From positions 18,335-82,334 of the forward strand of contig NZ_JBLWVH010000015.1 in the NCBI RefSeq assembly GCF_048268525.1: a stretch of DNA of 64,000 bases, given 5' to 3'. Position 1 is the stretch's first letter. Each line of letters begins with the position of its first letter. This document shows positions 8,803 to 16,594 of the stretch, one piece after another. The stretch comes from Maricaulis sp048268525. Its GTDB lineage: Bacteria; Pseudomonadota; Alphaproteobacteria; Caulobacterales; Maricaulaceae. The position numbers and the translations under genes are program-made. The notes below the pieces were generated by a model. The model was not told where the DNA came from and did no database searches. It saw only the letters and a program-made list of their open reading frames with translations.

Positions 8803-8848
8803 CCAATCTCCGTGGCCCCGCGCCAACAGACAGCCAGAAAGGTAGAAC

Positions 8849-9691
8849 ATGCCCCCAACTCGCCAATTCAAACTCGGAACCTGCGCAATGGCCCTTGGAG
8901 CATTGGCAATTGGCACCGTTGTGTCGGTCGGATCACAGATCTTGGTCGGATCGGCCCACGCGGCGCAGCCGGACGCGTTCGACATGTCGGACTTCGTCCG
9001 GATCGTTCCGACCGAGGCTCGTGAGCCGGCCGGCACGGTCTATATCCTGCCAGGTTCCTCCGGCTTCGACATCTTCGGAGATACCGGACACTATAACCGG
9101 GCGGCCCGGGAATGGGGGCGCCGTTGCTATGATGTCGTGATGGTGGACTATCGCGAGGCCTACAACGCCGCCGGTCGACCACGGGTCGGTGAGACCGGCC
9201 ACAAGATCGCCTGGGCCGCAACCGAGGCGCGGTCCTATGTCGATGGCTTGGGGTTGTCGGAGGGGGGTGCCAACCTGTTGGCGGCCTGGTCCTTGGGGGG
9301 TGAGGGGGTGTGGGCCCTTGGTGCTGAAAACGAGCGCGCGGACGCGTGGGATGCCGCCATCCTCTACTACCCGTCCAATCAGGATGATCTGGTCATTGCA
9401 CCCGGGTTTCCGTCGCTGGCGATGGTCGGCGCGCTTGACGATGTGACGCCGCCCCTTGAGGTCTCCACCGCTGCTGCCTCGAACGGGCTTCTTGACGTGA
9501 TTGTCTTCGGTGACGCACGTCACGGGTTCGATATTGCAAGCCTCGAGGAAGCCCGAACCGTTCGCCTGTTCCCGATCTTCGGGCCCAGCGCAACATTTCA
9601 GTACAATGACCTCGCCGCCATGTCGGCCGTGGAAGAAATCGATCGCTTTCTCGAGCGCAATGATTTGCCGGTCTGCCTGGAGGGGCGGTGA
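8849..9691 (+). CDS. Exported dienelactone-hydrolase-like alpha/beta hydrolase
   Basis: 280 residues with a long signal peptide (about 1-39, ending A-H-A-A). AAAGG precedes the ATG at 8849. The mature domain shows a dienelactone-hydrolase-like order: Y-I-L-P-G-S-S-G strand, A-W-S-L-G-G nucleophile elbow, V-G-A-L-D-D-V-T-P-P acid loop and D-A-R-H-G-F-D histidine loop. The elbow has Ala instead of the first Gly of G-x-S-x-G. Substrate unknown. The gene runs toward ctrA and is separated from it by a bidirectional terminator. The stretch 9249-9313 is unusually rich in G runs for a coding sequence. Confidence 0.75.
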   Translation: MPPTRQFKLGTCAMALGALAIGTVVSVGSQILVGSAHAAQPDAFDMSDFVRIVPTEAREPAGTVYILPGSSGFDIFGDTGHYNRAAREWGRRCYDVVMVDYREAYNAAGRPRVGETGHKIAWAATEARSYVDGLGLSEGGANLLAAWSLGGEGVWALGAENERADAWDAAILYYPSNQDDLVIAPGFPSLAMVGALDDVTPPLEVSTAAASNGLLDVIVFGDARHGFDIASLEEARTVRLFPIFGPSATFQYNDLAAMSAVEEIDRFLERNDLPVCLEGR

Positions 9692-9734
9692 TCCGGGACC
9701 TCGCGGCCCGCGTCAGCCGGAGGCTGCGCAAAGA

Positions 9735-9765
9735 AAAAGACCCGGGCGGGCAGCCCGGGCCTTTT
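9735..9765. terminator. Bidirectional terminator between the hydrolase gene and ctrA
   Basis: AAAAG-A-CCCGGGC, a five-base loop, then GCCCGGG-C-CTTTT form a hairpin with A/T-rich flanks on both sides. It sits between two convergent genes, 43 bp after the hydrolase stop and 22 bp after the ctrA stop (reading minus). Confidence 0.8.
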
Positions 9766-9787
9766 CAGATCACGCTTGAGACCGGGG

Positions 9788-10483
9788 TCAGGCTGACGCC
9801 TTCTCCTCGACCGGATCACGCAGCACATAGCCGCGGCCCCAGACCGTCTCGATATGGTGTTCGCCGGCAGTCGCGGCTGCCAGCTTCTTGCGAAGCTTGC
9901 AGATGAAGACGTCGATGATCTTCAGTTCCGGTTCGTCCATGCCGCCATAAAGGTGGTTCAGGAACATTTCCTTGGTGAGCGTCGTTCCCTTGCGCAGGGA
10001 GAGCAGCTCGAGCATCTGGTATTCCTTGCCCGTCAGGTGGACGCGCTGGCCTTCGACCTCAACCGTCTTGGCGTCGAGATTCACGCCGATCGAGCCGGTC
10101 TTGATGATCGACTGGGAATGGCCCTTCGAGCGACGCACGATGGCGTGGATGCGGGCGACCATCTCGTCCTTGTGGAAGGGCTTGGTCATGTAGTCGTCAG
10201 CGCCACAGCCCAGGCCGCGCACCTTGTTGTCGATGTCCGCATTGCCCGTAAGGATCAGGATGGGCGTGTCGACCTTCGCAACGCGGAGCGTCTTGAGGAC
10301 ATCAAAGCCCGGCATGTCCGGCAGGTTCAGGTCGAGCAGGATGATGTCGTAATCATACAGCTTGCCCAGATCCACGCCCTCTTCGCCGAGGTCGGTGGTG
10401 TAGATGTTGAAGCCCTCGGACTTCAGCATCAATTCGATGGACTGGGACGTCGCCCGATCGTCCTCAATAAGAAGAACCCGCAT
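9788..10483 (-). CDS. ctrA: Cell-cycle master response regulator CtrA
   Basis: 231-residue OmpR-type regulator: receiver (1-115) with D8-D9, phospho-acceptor D51 (L-L-D-L-N-L-P) and K102-region T-K-P-F, then a winged-helix DNA-binding domain (about 125-220) with the nearly invariant CtrA features T-G-K-E-Y-Q-M-L-E-L-L-S-L-R-K-G and Y-G-G-M-D-E-P-E-L-K-I-I-D-V. The C-terminal end ...E-K-A-S-A resembles the degradation tail of Caulobacter CtrA, which ends in two alanines. CtrA-P binds TTAA-N7-TTAA boxes, silences the replication origin and activates flagellar, chemotaxis and division genes. Its upstream region holds several GANTC sites and CtrA-like half-sites (see 10484-10892), suggesting methylation-dependent and autoregulated expression as in Caulobacter. 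Confidence 0.97.
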   Translation of the reverse strand: MRVLLIEDDRATSQSIELMLKSEGFNIYTTDLGEEGVDLGKLYDYDIILLDLNLPDMPGFDVLKTLRVAKVDTPILILTGNADIDNKVRGLGCGADDYMTKPFHKDEMVARIHAIVRRSKGHSQSIIKTGSIGVNLDAKTVEVEGQRVHLTGKEYQMLELLSLRKGTTLTKEMFLNHLYGGMDEPELKIIDVFICKLRKKLAAATAGEHHIETVWGRGYVLRDPVEEKASA

Positions 10484-10892
10484 TTGGTTCGCCTCCGGTT
10501 TTTGCTACGCGGGGCGAATCACATCCGCCCGGCCTCATCTCGTGATTAACCTTATTTGGACGCTAGGCGGAAACCCTTAACGAAAGTTAACTGCGCCTTG
10601 ACCGAAATCCGGAATCGCAGATTTTCGATTTTTCACCGGGAACGCTTGATTCGGATTTCACGTTAACCATTCAAGGGTTAACGCGGTCCTTCCAGGCAAG
10701 TTTGCGGAAAATTTCCGCAGATTGATCAAATATGCACGGCATAAAGTATTCCTGATCGGGTTCCGGATTCACCTGCCTCAGCGGGCAAATCGGGGCATTG
10801 AAGACGGGACTGGCCTTCGCCCGGTTATCCACAGTTGATATTCTTCCAGGTGGGACTCTCCTTCGGAATCGGAGTCGTTCCTTGAAAGAATC
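10484..10892. promoter_or_regulatory. ctrA / fliI regulatory region: CtrA-like boxes and clustered GANTC sites
   Basis: The long ctrA-fliI gap holds eight GANTC motifs (starting at 10516, 10612, 10648, 10766, 10855, 10866, 10872 and 10888), against about two expected by chance in the 524 bp gap. It also has TTAA-containing elements: TTAACC at 10546-10551, TTAA-N6-TTAA at 10577-10590, and the inverted pair GTTAACC (10662-10668) / GGTTAAC (10676-10682) with a 7-base spacer. GANTC is the CcrM methylation target and GcrA-responsive motif, and TTAA pairs are CtrA targets. Exact promoter positions are inference. Confidence 0.6.
10826..10834 (+). promoter_or_regulatory. Consensus DnaA box in the ctrA-fliI gap
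   Basis: TTATCCACA matches the DnaA-box consensus exactly. It lies among the GANTC cluster, 182 bp before fliI and 343 bp before the ctrA start. One box is not an origin; it may let DnaA influence ctrA or fliI. Confidence 0.5.
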
Positions 10893-11007
10893 GACGTGAT
10901 TGGTGGGCTGCAATTTCTGCCGGGTGTTTACGTCGAGGCAAGACGCGGCCGATATGGTGGCCGGGAAGTGGCTTTTTGGCCACGCATGAAAAGGCGGGCC
11001 GACCCGT

Positions 11008-12354
11008 ATGATGCAAACCCTGATCGATCGCGTCGGGCGACTGGATGACCGGACTCTCGAAGGCCGGGTCACCGCGCTCAACGGGCTGCTCGTCGAGGCG
11101 GAAGGCCCCAAGGCGGGGCTGTCGCTGGGCGCCCATGCGAAGATCGAGACCGGCAATGGCATCGCCGAGTGTGAAGTCGTCGGCTTTCGGGGCGAAACGG
11201 CTCTGATGATGCCCTTCGGTCCGCTGGAGGGCATTCGCCCGGGTGCTCGTGCGCTGTTGCAGCCGGAAGCGGCGCGTGTCCGTCCAAGCCGGTCCTGGCT
11301 GGGCCGCGTGCTCGACGGTTTCGGGCGGCCGCTCGATGACGGGGCGCCGCTGACCGAAGGCGGTACGCCCTATCCGCTAAAGGGCAATCCACCCGGCGCC
11401 CATGGCCGCGCTCGTCTGGGTGACCGAATGGATATGGGTGTGCGGGTCCTCAACAGTTTTGTTCCCATGCGTCGCGGCCAGCGGCTGGGCATCTTTGCCG
11501 GCTCCGGTGTCGGCAAGTCGGTGCTGATGTCGATGCTGGCCCGCGCCTGCGATGCCGACGTCATTGTCATCGGCCTGATCGGCGAACGGGGCCGGGAGGC
11601 CCGCGAATTCGTCGACGACGTATTGGGCCCGGAAGGTCGCAAGCGTTCTGTCGTGATCACCGAGACCTCGGACGCGCCGGCGCTGGCCCGCCGTCAGGCC
11701 GCCCACCTGACCCTGACCGCTGCAGAATACTTCCGTGATCAGGGGCTCGACGTGCTGTGTCTGATGGACAGTGTCACCCGTTTTGCCCTCGCCCAGCGCG
11801 AAATCGGCCTTGCCGCCGGCGAGCCGCCGACCACGCGCGGCTACACGCCATCGGTATTTGCTGAACTGCCACGGCTACTTGAGCGTGCCGGACCCGGTCC
11901 GCAGCGCAAGGATGGCAAAAAATCCGGCTCCATTACCGGTCTTTTCACTGTTTTGGTGGATGGTGATGACCACAACGAACCGATTGCCGATGCCGTACGC
12001 GGTATCCTGGATGGACATGTGGTCATGAGCCGAGCCATTGCTGAACGGGGGCGCTACCCCGCCATCGACGTTCTCAAGTCGGTCAGCCGGACCGCGCCGG
12101 AAGTCTATGACGCAGCCGAGCGGCCCCTGGTCGCGGAAGCGCGCAAACATCTGTCGGCCTATGCCGACATGGAAGAATTGATCCGTCTGGGTGCCTACAC
12201 CCAGGGATCCAATCCGGCGGTGGATCGGGCCATCGAGCTCAACGAGCCGCTGGAAGCGTTCCTCGGACAGTCAAAAGATGATGCGGCGGACATTCCGTCG
12301 ACATTCACGATGCTGTCGGAGATTTTGGGTGGTGGTGAAGGAGGGCGGCAATGA
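11008..12354 (+). CDS. fliI: Flagellar export ATPase FliI
   Basis: 448 residues. Walker A G-S-G-V-G-K-S at 165-171, Walker B region L-D-V-L-C-L-M-D-S-V-T-R-F-A, and the F1/flagellar/type III ATPase signature P-A-I-D-V-L-K-S-V-S-R follow in family order. The substitution pattern (G-E-R-G-R-E-A-R-E-F, E-P-P-T-T-R-G-Y) fits FliI rather than F-type ATPase, and the next gene is fliJ. It powers unloading of flagellar export substrates at the cytoplasmic face of the export gate. ATG at 11008 is followed by a second ATG codon, so the start may be one codon later. It is divergent from ctrA across the GANTC-rich region. Confidence 0.95.
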   Translation: MMQTLIDRVGRLDDRTLEGRVTALNGLLVEAEGPKAGLSLGAHAKIETGNGIAECEVVGFRGETALMMPFGPLEGIRPGARALLQPEAARVRPSRSWLGRVLDGFGRPLDDGAPLTEGGTPYPLKGNPPGAHGRARLGDRMDMGVRVLNSFVPMRRGQRLGIFAGSGVGKSVLMSMLARACDADVIVIGLIGERGREAREFVDDVLGPEGRKRSVVITETSDAPALARRQAAHLTLTAAEYFRDQGLDVLCLMDSVTRFALAQREIGLAAGEPPTTRGYTPSVFAELPRLLERAGPGPQRKDGKKSGSITGLFTVLVDGDDHNEPIADAVRGILDGHVVMSRAIAERGRYPAIDVLKSVSRTAPEVYDAAERPLVAEARKHLSAYADMEELIRLGAYTQGSNPAVDRAIELNEPLEAFLGQSKDDAADIPSTFTMLSEILGGGEGGRQ

Positions 12355-12770
12355 CACGCTCACATGAACCCTTGATCCGGCTGGCTCGGTTCAAGGTCGA
12401 AGAATTGCAAAAGCAGATGGCCGAGCTCGATCGCTCGCGCGCCGCGCTGATCGGACAGATCGAGCGCCTTGAGGCTTCCGTGCCCGAGGAGCAGGCCGCA
12501 GCCGCCCAGTCCAAGGAAGGCTATGTCGCCTACGGCTCCTATGCCCAGGCGGTGATCAAGCGGAAGGAAAACATCCGCGTTTCGCTCGATGAGGTCGATG
12601 TCCAGGCCAATGCCTTGCGTGACCGGTTGTCGGAAGCCTTCACCGATCTGAAGAAGTACGAGCTGCTCGAAGAGCGGCGCCTGGCCCGGATCGAACAATC
12701 CGTGCGCGCTGCCGAACAGGACGAACTCGACGAGATCGCCCAGATCCGCCACAGTCGCTCGTCGCACTGA
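12351..12770 (+). CDS. fliJ: Flagellar export chaperone FliJ
   Basis: 139 residues, almost wholly alpha-helical and highly charged, with two long predicted coiled-coil helices (about 8-50 and 60-130), as expected for FliJ, which inserts into the FliI ring and connects it to FlhA. Sequence motifs in this family are weak. The call rests on the coiled-coil character, length, and position overlapping fliI by 4 bp (ATGA). A strong terminator follows within 22 bp. Confidence 0.85.
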   Translation: MTRSHEPLIRLARFKVEELQKQMAELDRSRAALIGQIERLEASVPEEQAAAAQSKEGYVAYGSYAQAVIKRKENIRVSLDEVDVQANALRDRLSEAFTDLKKYELLEERRLARIEQSVRAAEQDELDEIAQIRHSRSSH

Positions 12771-12792
12771 CCGCGCGAAATCTGTGACAACG

Positions 12793-12828
12793 AAAAAGGC
12801 CCCGGACCAGCTGGTTCGGGGCCTTTTT
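12793..12828 (+). terminator. Rho-independent terminator after fliIJ
   Basis: AAAAAGGCCCCG pairs perfectly with CGGGGCCTTTTT around a self-complementary ACCAG/CTGGT core. It ends in a T tract and lies 22 bp downstream of the fliJ stop. Confidence 0.92.
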
Positions 12829-12858
12829 GTTTTGGGGGGTGGGGCTCCGTGTAACTAA

Positions 12859-12978
12859 TTGTCATCCCTGTCGGATGTCCGGCGAAAGCCGGACGCAGGA
12901 CAGGGACCTATGTGCCTGCAACCAGCTAGGTCCCTGACTTGCGCCCGGCTTTCGCCGGGCGTCCATCAGGGATGACAA
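12859..12978. repeat. Nested palindromic intergenic repeat (REP-like)
   Basis: Outer arms TTGTCATCCCTG (12859-12870) and CAGGGATGACAA (12967-12978) enclose three hairpins. The first is GTCCGGC-GAAA-GCCGGAC (12877-12894). The second has arms CAGGGACCTA (12901-12910) and TAGGTCCCTG (12927-12936). The third is GCCCGGC-TTTC-GCCGGGC (12943-12960). The whole can fold as one branched cruciform. It lies between convergent fliJ and the TonB receptor gene. TGTCATCCC-type palindromes are common dispersed repeats in alphaproteobacteria; copy number here cannot be judged from one window. Confidence 0.8.
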
Positions 12979-12991
12979 GCGGTTGAACCAC

Positions 12992-15076
12992 CTAGAAATT
13001 CTGCGACCAGCTCACATCAATCCGCACCGAGCGGCCCGGTTCGCTGACGCCGGCGAAGACGCGGTCATAATCGTGGTCGAACAGGTTTTCGACGCCGACA
13101 TTGATGCGCAGGCCGCTTTCGGCGATGGGCTGCCAGCGGGCATAGGCGTCGGCGACGACATAGCCGGGCCGGTGTTCGCTGGTGGCGAGCGGTTCGTCAT
13201 ATTCGCCGGCGGCCTCGATGCGGCCACCCAGGGTCAGGCGGGTCTCTTCGAAGCGCCAGCGGCCGTCGAGGAAGAGCCGGGTCGGAGCCAGTGAGCCGAG
13301 CGGGTCGCCGGTCGCCACGTCCTTGCCGTCAATACCTGTGAGTGACGCGTCGAGCGAGAACGGGCCTTCGGACAGGCCCAGCTGGATCTCATAGCCTTCC
13401 AGTTCGGCCGCACCGACATTGCGGCTCTGCGTCGTGCCAGCAGAGCAGGGGGCGAAGAAGGGCGGGGCGAAACAGGTCGCATCGAAGGCGAAGTCGACAA
13501 ACAGGTCGATCAGGTTGTCCGCCTCGGTCTGGTACCAGGACGCACTCATGTCGAGGCGGTCGAGGTTGACCCGGTCGGAGAGGTCAACACGCAGGCCAAT
13601 TTCCAGTGTCTCGGTCTCTTCCGGCAGCAGGTCCGGATTGGCGATGAACTCGTTTGAGATGAAGGTTGGCGGTCCGAGGATGATGTGCGGCAGGGAAAAG
13701 TGGGTGCCGTCCAGATAGAGCTCATTGATTGACGGCGCCCGGAAGGCCTCGCCCCAGCTGACGAAGAAGTTGAGATCATCGATTGGCGCATAGGTCGCGG
13801 CGAGACGGCTGGACGTGGCGTCATTGGAGACGGTCGCCGTGCTTGGCGTCGAGGTTTCGAAACTGTCCTGACGCACACCCGGAAGCAGGATCAGCCGCCC
13901 CGGCAGGCCCAGCGGTGCCGGCCCATCCAGTTCCAGCTGGACCCATCCGGCGGTGAACTGGCTGGCCGCATCGGGCGCACCGCCGCGCACGCCGCCAGCT
14001 TCGGCGCTGTCATAGCCGTCCTGTGTGTCTTCATAATACTCGCCGCCCATTGTCAGGCCGGCATCGAAAGCGCCCAGCGTGAAATCGAAGCGCTGGTCGA
14101 GGCGGATACCATTGGTCTCCAGATCACGGCGTAATTCGCGGCCGGTGCCGGTCTCGGTCTCATCGACGCCGGTCTCGTTGCGATAAACGGTGACGTCGAG
14201 ATCGAGCCAGCTGATCGTCGGCGGGGCGATGGTGGCGTTGAGGGTAATGGCGTCGGAGGTGATGTCTTTGTCGACAAGGGCGTTGAAGGCCCCGACCGCA
14301 CCGGCGCCCTGGCCGTTATTGGGCTCGATGGCGCTGCCCTCGAAGGTCTGCCAGCTCAACTCGGCCCGGATGCCGTCGGCGAGGTCGGCGCCCAGCTTGA
14401 CCAGGCCGGACAGGCTCTCATCATCGGCGGGAAGGTCATTGCCCGAACCCAGCGCGATATCACCGGAGCGGCGCGAGGAGATCGAGGCGAGGGCGTCGAA
14501 CTGGCCGGTGCGGCCATACAGGCTGACCGAGCCGCGTTGTTCTTCGTCCACCGAACGGTAGCCGGCGCCGAGGCCATAGCCCCAGCTCTCGCCATTGCCC
14601 AGAAGGTCATCGGCGCTGGCTGTGCGGAAGGCGATCACGCCGCCCGAGGCCCCGGAGCCGAACAGGGCCGATGCCGGCCCGCGCACGGCTTCGACACCGA
14701 CCAGCATGGCCGGATCCACGAAGAAGACGCCGTCATGGGCCGAGCCGAAATTCTGGCGGGCACCGTCCAGCAGCAGGGTGGTGTTCTCACGGCCCTGACC
14801 GCGCAGGGAGACCGTCTGGCCGGTACGGCGCGGGCCGCCGGAGACATCGACGCCCGGAAGCTGGCGCAGCAGGTCGTCCAGGTCCGACGGGCGGGACAGG
14901 TCGAGGGCCTCGGCATCCACGGTCGCCGTGGCACCCGGATACACGAAGCGGTCCAGCTCGGTATAGGTGGTCTCGACGATGATCACGTCTTCGGACGTCT
15001 CCTCGCTATCGGTCTGGGCGAAGGCCGGGGTGGCAAGGGCGAACAGGGCCGTCGAGGCCAGAAATACGCGTTTCAT
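12992..15076 (-). CDS. TonB-dependent outer-membrane receptor (haem/siderophore type)
   Basis: 694 residues. Signal peptide 1-21 (ends A-F-A-Q), a TonB box-like D-V-I-I-V-E near residue 30, a plug domain (about 45-165; L-P-G-V-D-V, R-G-Q-G-R-E-N-T-T-L-L-L-D-G, V-E-A-V-R-G-P-A-S-A-L-F-G-S-G-A-S-G-G-V) and a 22-strand barrel ending in a terminal Phe (S-W-S-Q-N-F). The plug and length resemble haemoglobin/haem or catecholate receptors such as HmuR/CirA. A candidate Fur box lies upstream and a DUF6607-like lipoprotein gene is divergent, supporting iron or haem uptake. The ligand is not proven by sequence. Confidence 0.9.
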   Translation of the reverse strand: MKRVFLASTALFALATPAFAQTDSEETSEDVIIVETTYTELDRFVYPGATATVDAEALDLSRPSDLDDLLRQLPGVDVSGGPRRTGQTVSLRGQGRENTTLLLDGARQNFGSAHDGVFFVDPAMLVGVEAVRGPASALFGSGASGGVIAFRTASADDLLGNGESWGYGLGAGYRSVDEEQRGSVSLYGRTGQFDALASISSRRSGDIALGSGNDLPADDESLSGLVKLGADLADGIRAELSWQTFEGSAIEPNNGQGAGAVGAFNALVDKDITSDAITLNATIAPPTISWLDLDVTVYRNETGVDETETGTGRELRRDLETNGIRLDQRFDFTLGAFDAGLTMGGEYYEDTQDGYDSAEAGGVRGGAPDAASQFTAGWVQLELDGPAPLGLPGRLILLPGVRQDSFETSTPSTATVSNDATSSRLAATYAPIDDLNFFVSWGEAFRAPSINELYLDGTHFSLPHIILGPPTFISNEFIANPDLLPEETETLEIGLRVDLSDRVNLDRLDMSASWYQTEADNLIDLFVDFAFDATCFAPPFFAPCSAGTTQSRNVGAAELEGYEIQLGLSEGPFSLDASLTGIDGKDVATGDPLGSLAPTRLFLDGRWRFEETRLTLGGRIEAAGEYDEPLATSEHRPGYVVADAYARWQPIAESGLRINVGVENLFDHDYDRVFAGVSEPGRSVRIDVSWSQNF

Positions 15077-15136
15077 GATGTGTCCTGATTGCGAATGAAT
15101 TGCATAAGCTGTGTTCTGCCGCTTGATTTCTGCGAA

Positions 15137-15158
15137 TGCAAGTGAGAATCTAACTCAA
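15137..15158. promoter_or_regulatory. Candidate Fur box between receptor and lipoprotein genes
   Basis: The stretch TGCAAGTGAGAATCTAACTC resembles the alphaproteobacterial Fur/Irr target TGCAANTGAGAATNATTCTC. It lies in the 129-bp gap between the divergent TonB receptor and the 15206 gene, where one operator could control both. Confidence 0.5.
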
Positions 15159-15205
15159 CAACACGTCAATTTCTTCCGGGTTATTCCAATTCCACCGAGG
15201 GGCTC

Positions 15206-16192
15206 ATGAAACTCGCTTATCTCGCTGTCGCCGCGCTGACACTGGCCGGCTGCGCCACCACTTCGACCGAAACGGCGACCGCACCGGTCGCTCCGGTCGC
15301 CGTTCATTCCGCCGAAGCCTATGAGCGTGACCGCCAGGCCATCCTGGCCATGCAGGGCGAATACGCTGTCACCTTCGACTTCCGCGAAATGGTACCGATC
15401 GCTGACGGCTATGAGCTGGCCGAGCCGAAAGTCACGCCGGCCCGTGAAGTTGTGGTCGTGGTCGAGGACACGGGCGATTTCATCATGCTGCAGCACCTGC
15501 TTATCGCGGGCGAAGGCGACAACCCGTTCATCGTCAAGCACTGGCGTCAGGATTGGCGCTATGAGCCGGCAACCGTGCTGGCTTTCCAGGGTTTTGATGA
15601 CTGGACCGTCGAGGAGGTCGCTGCGGCCGAACGTGCCGGTGCCTGGTCTCAGACAGTCTACCAGGTCGATGACAGCCCGCGCTATGCGGCAGTGGCGCCC
15701 TGGACCCACGACGCCGATGGCATCTCCACGTGGGAACCGCCGGTGTCCTGGCGTCCGCTGCCGCGCCGCGACGACACCACGCGCGACGACTATGACGTGA
15801 TCGCCGCCGTCAACCGCCACACGGTCACCTCCTGGGGCTGGATCCACGAGCAGGACAATTCAAAGCTCGACCTGGAAGATGGTGTCGTGCACGAGCTGGT
15901 CCGTGAGGTCGGGGTCAACACCTATCGCAATACCGACCTGTCCAACGGCCAAGCCGCGCTGGATTACTGGGATGCGACGCAGGACTACTGGGCCATGGTT
16001 CGCGCCCGCTTCGATGCGCTGGAATCCGACGGCACGCGCCGTTTCCACATCGAGGATGATGCCGAGGGCACGCTGCTCTACGGCCCGGTCCTGGAAGCCG
16101 GTCAGCGCGTCCTGTTCGGTCTCAGCGATGCCGAAACCGCCTTCGAGGATGCGGCGACCTATCTCGACAGCCAGATCACCATCATCGAATAG
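15206..16192 (+). CDS. Lipoprotein resembling the DUF6607 family
   Basis: 328 residues with a lipoprotein signal (L-T-L-A-G-C, lipid Cys at residue 17). I recognise the overall pattern (F-D-F-R-E-M-V-P, conserved V-V-V-V-E-D and L-Q-H-L-L, K-H-W-R-Q-D-W-R-Y-E, and a late E-Q-D-N-S-K-L near a Trp-Gly-Trp) as DUF6607-like, from memory only. Members often sit beside TonB-dependent receptors, as here, where the receptor is divergent across a candidate Fur box. A role in iron or haem acquisition is inferred from context; no enzymatic motif is apparent. A bidirectional terminator follows 22 bp after the stop. Confidence 0.7.
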   Translation: MKLAYLAVAALTLAGCATTSTETATAPVAPVAVHSAEAYERDRQAILAMQGEYAVTFDFREMVPIADGYELAEPKVTPAREVVVVVEDTGDFIMLQHLLIAGEGDNPFIVKHWRQDWRYEPATVLAFQGFDDWTVEEVAAAERAGAWSQTVYQVDDSPRYAAVAPWTHDADGISTWEPPVSWRPLPRRDDTTRDDYDVIAAVNRHTVTSWGWIHEQDNSKLDLEDGVVHELVREVGVNTYRNTDLSNGQAALDYWDATQDYWAMVRARFDALESDGTRRFHIEDDAEGTLLYGPVLEAGQRVLFGLSDAETAFEDAATYLDSQITIIE

Positions 16193-16214
16193 GCTGGATC
16201 ATCATCAGTGACGG

Positions 16215-16250
16215 AAAAGGCGGTGACCCCACGGGTTGCCGCCTTTTTTT
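16215..16250. terminator. Bidirectional terminator between convergent genes
   Basis: AAAAGGCGG pairs with CCGCCTTTT, extended by ACCC/GGGT, followed by eight T on the plus strand and AAAA on the other side. It serves the 15206-16192 gene and probably the end of the minus-strand flagellar operon. Confidence 0.85.
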
Positions 16251-16570
16251 TACCGCCCGTAGCGGCGCTTGGCCCAGTAAATCCCGCCGATCGTGATCAT
16301 GTAGATCGCCAGCCTGAGCAGGACCACGACGCCGCCGCGCTCGTCCAGCCGGGAGAAGGCAAAGTCATAGGCGAAATCGGGCGGGACGCCGGTCGACCAG
16401 CGGTAGAAGAAGGGCGCGCAGGCATCGAGCATGAAGGCGATCGAGGCGGCGGCGGGCCATTGCGGCCATTTGCGCATGATCAGGGCGGCGACCAGCGACA
16501 GCACGACGATCAACCACCAGTCAAACGGGGTGAAGCCGGCACTCAGGCGATCTGCGAGACTGTCATACAT
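16250..16570 (-). CDS. Small inner-membrane protein at the end of the flagellar operon
   Basis: 106 residues, not recognised. Two or three hydrophobic segments (about 18-36, 39-54 and 83-100) and a basic C-terminus (A-K-R-R-Y-G-R) predict an inner-membrane protein. It starts 24 bp after the flhG stop on the same strand, so it is probably co-transcribed as the last gene of the fliF-flhG operon. Nothing in its sequence links it to flagella. Confidence 0.65.
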   Translation of the reverse strand: MYDSLADRLSAGFTPFDWWLIVVLSLVAALIMRKWPQWPAAASIAFMLDACAPFFYRWSTGVPPDFAYDFAFSRLDERGGVVVLLRLAIYMITIGGIYWAKRRYGR

Positions 16571-16594
16571 GCGTCGGTGCTCCCCAATGCCCGG

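Noticed and set aside
10826..10834. Replication origin suggested by the DnaA box
   Set aside because: Only one box, no A/T-rich unwinding region and no dnaA, hemE or parAB neighbours; kept only as a possible regulatory site.
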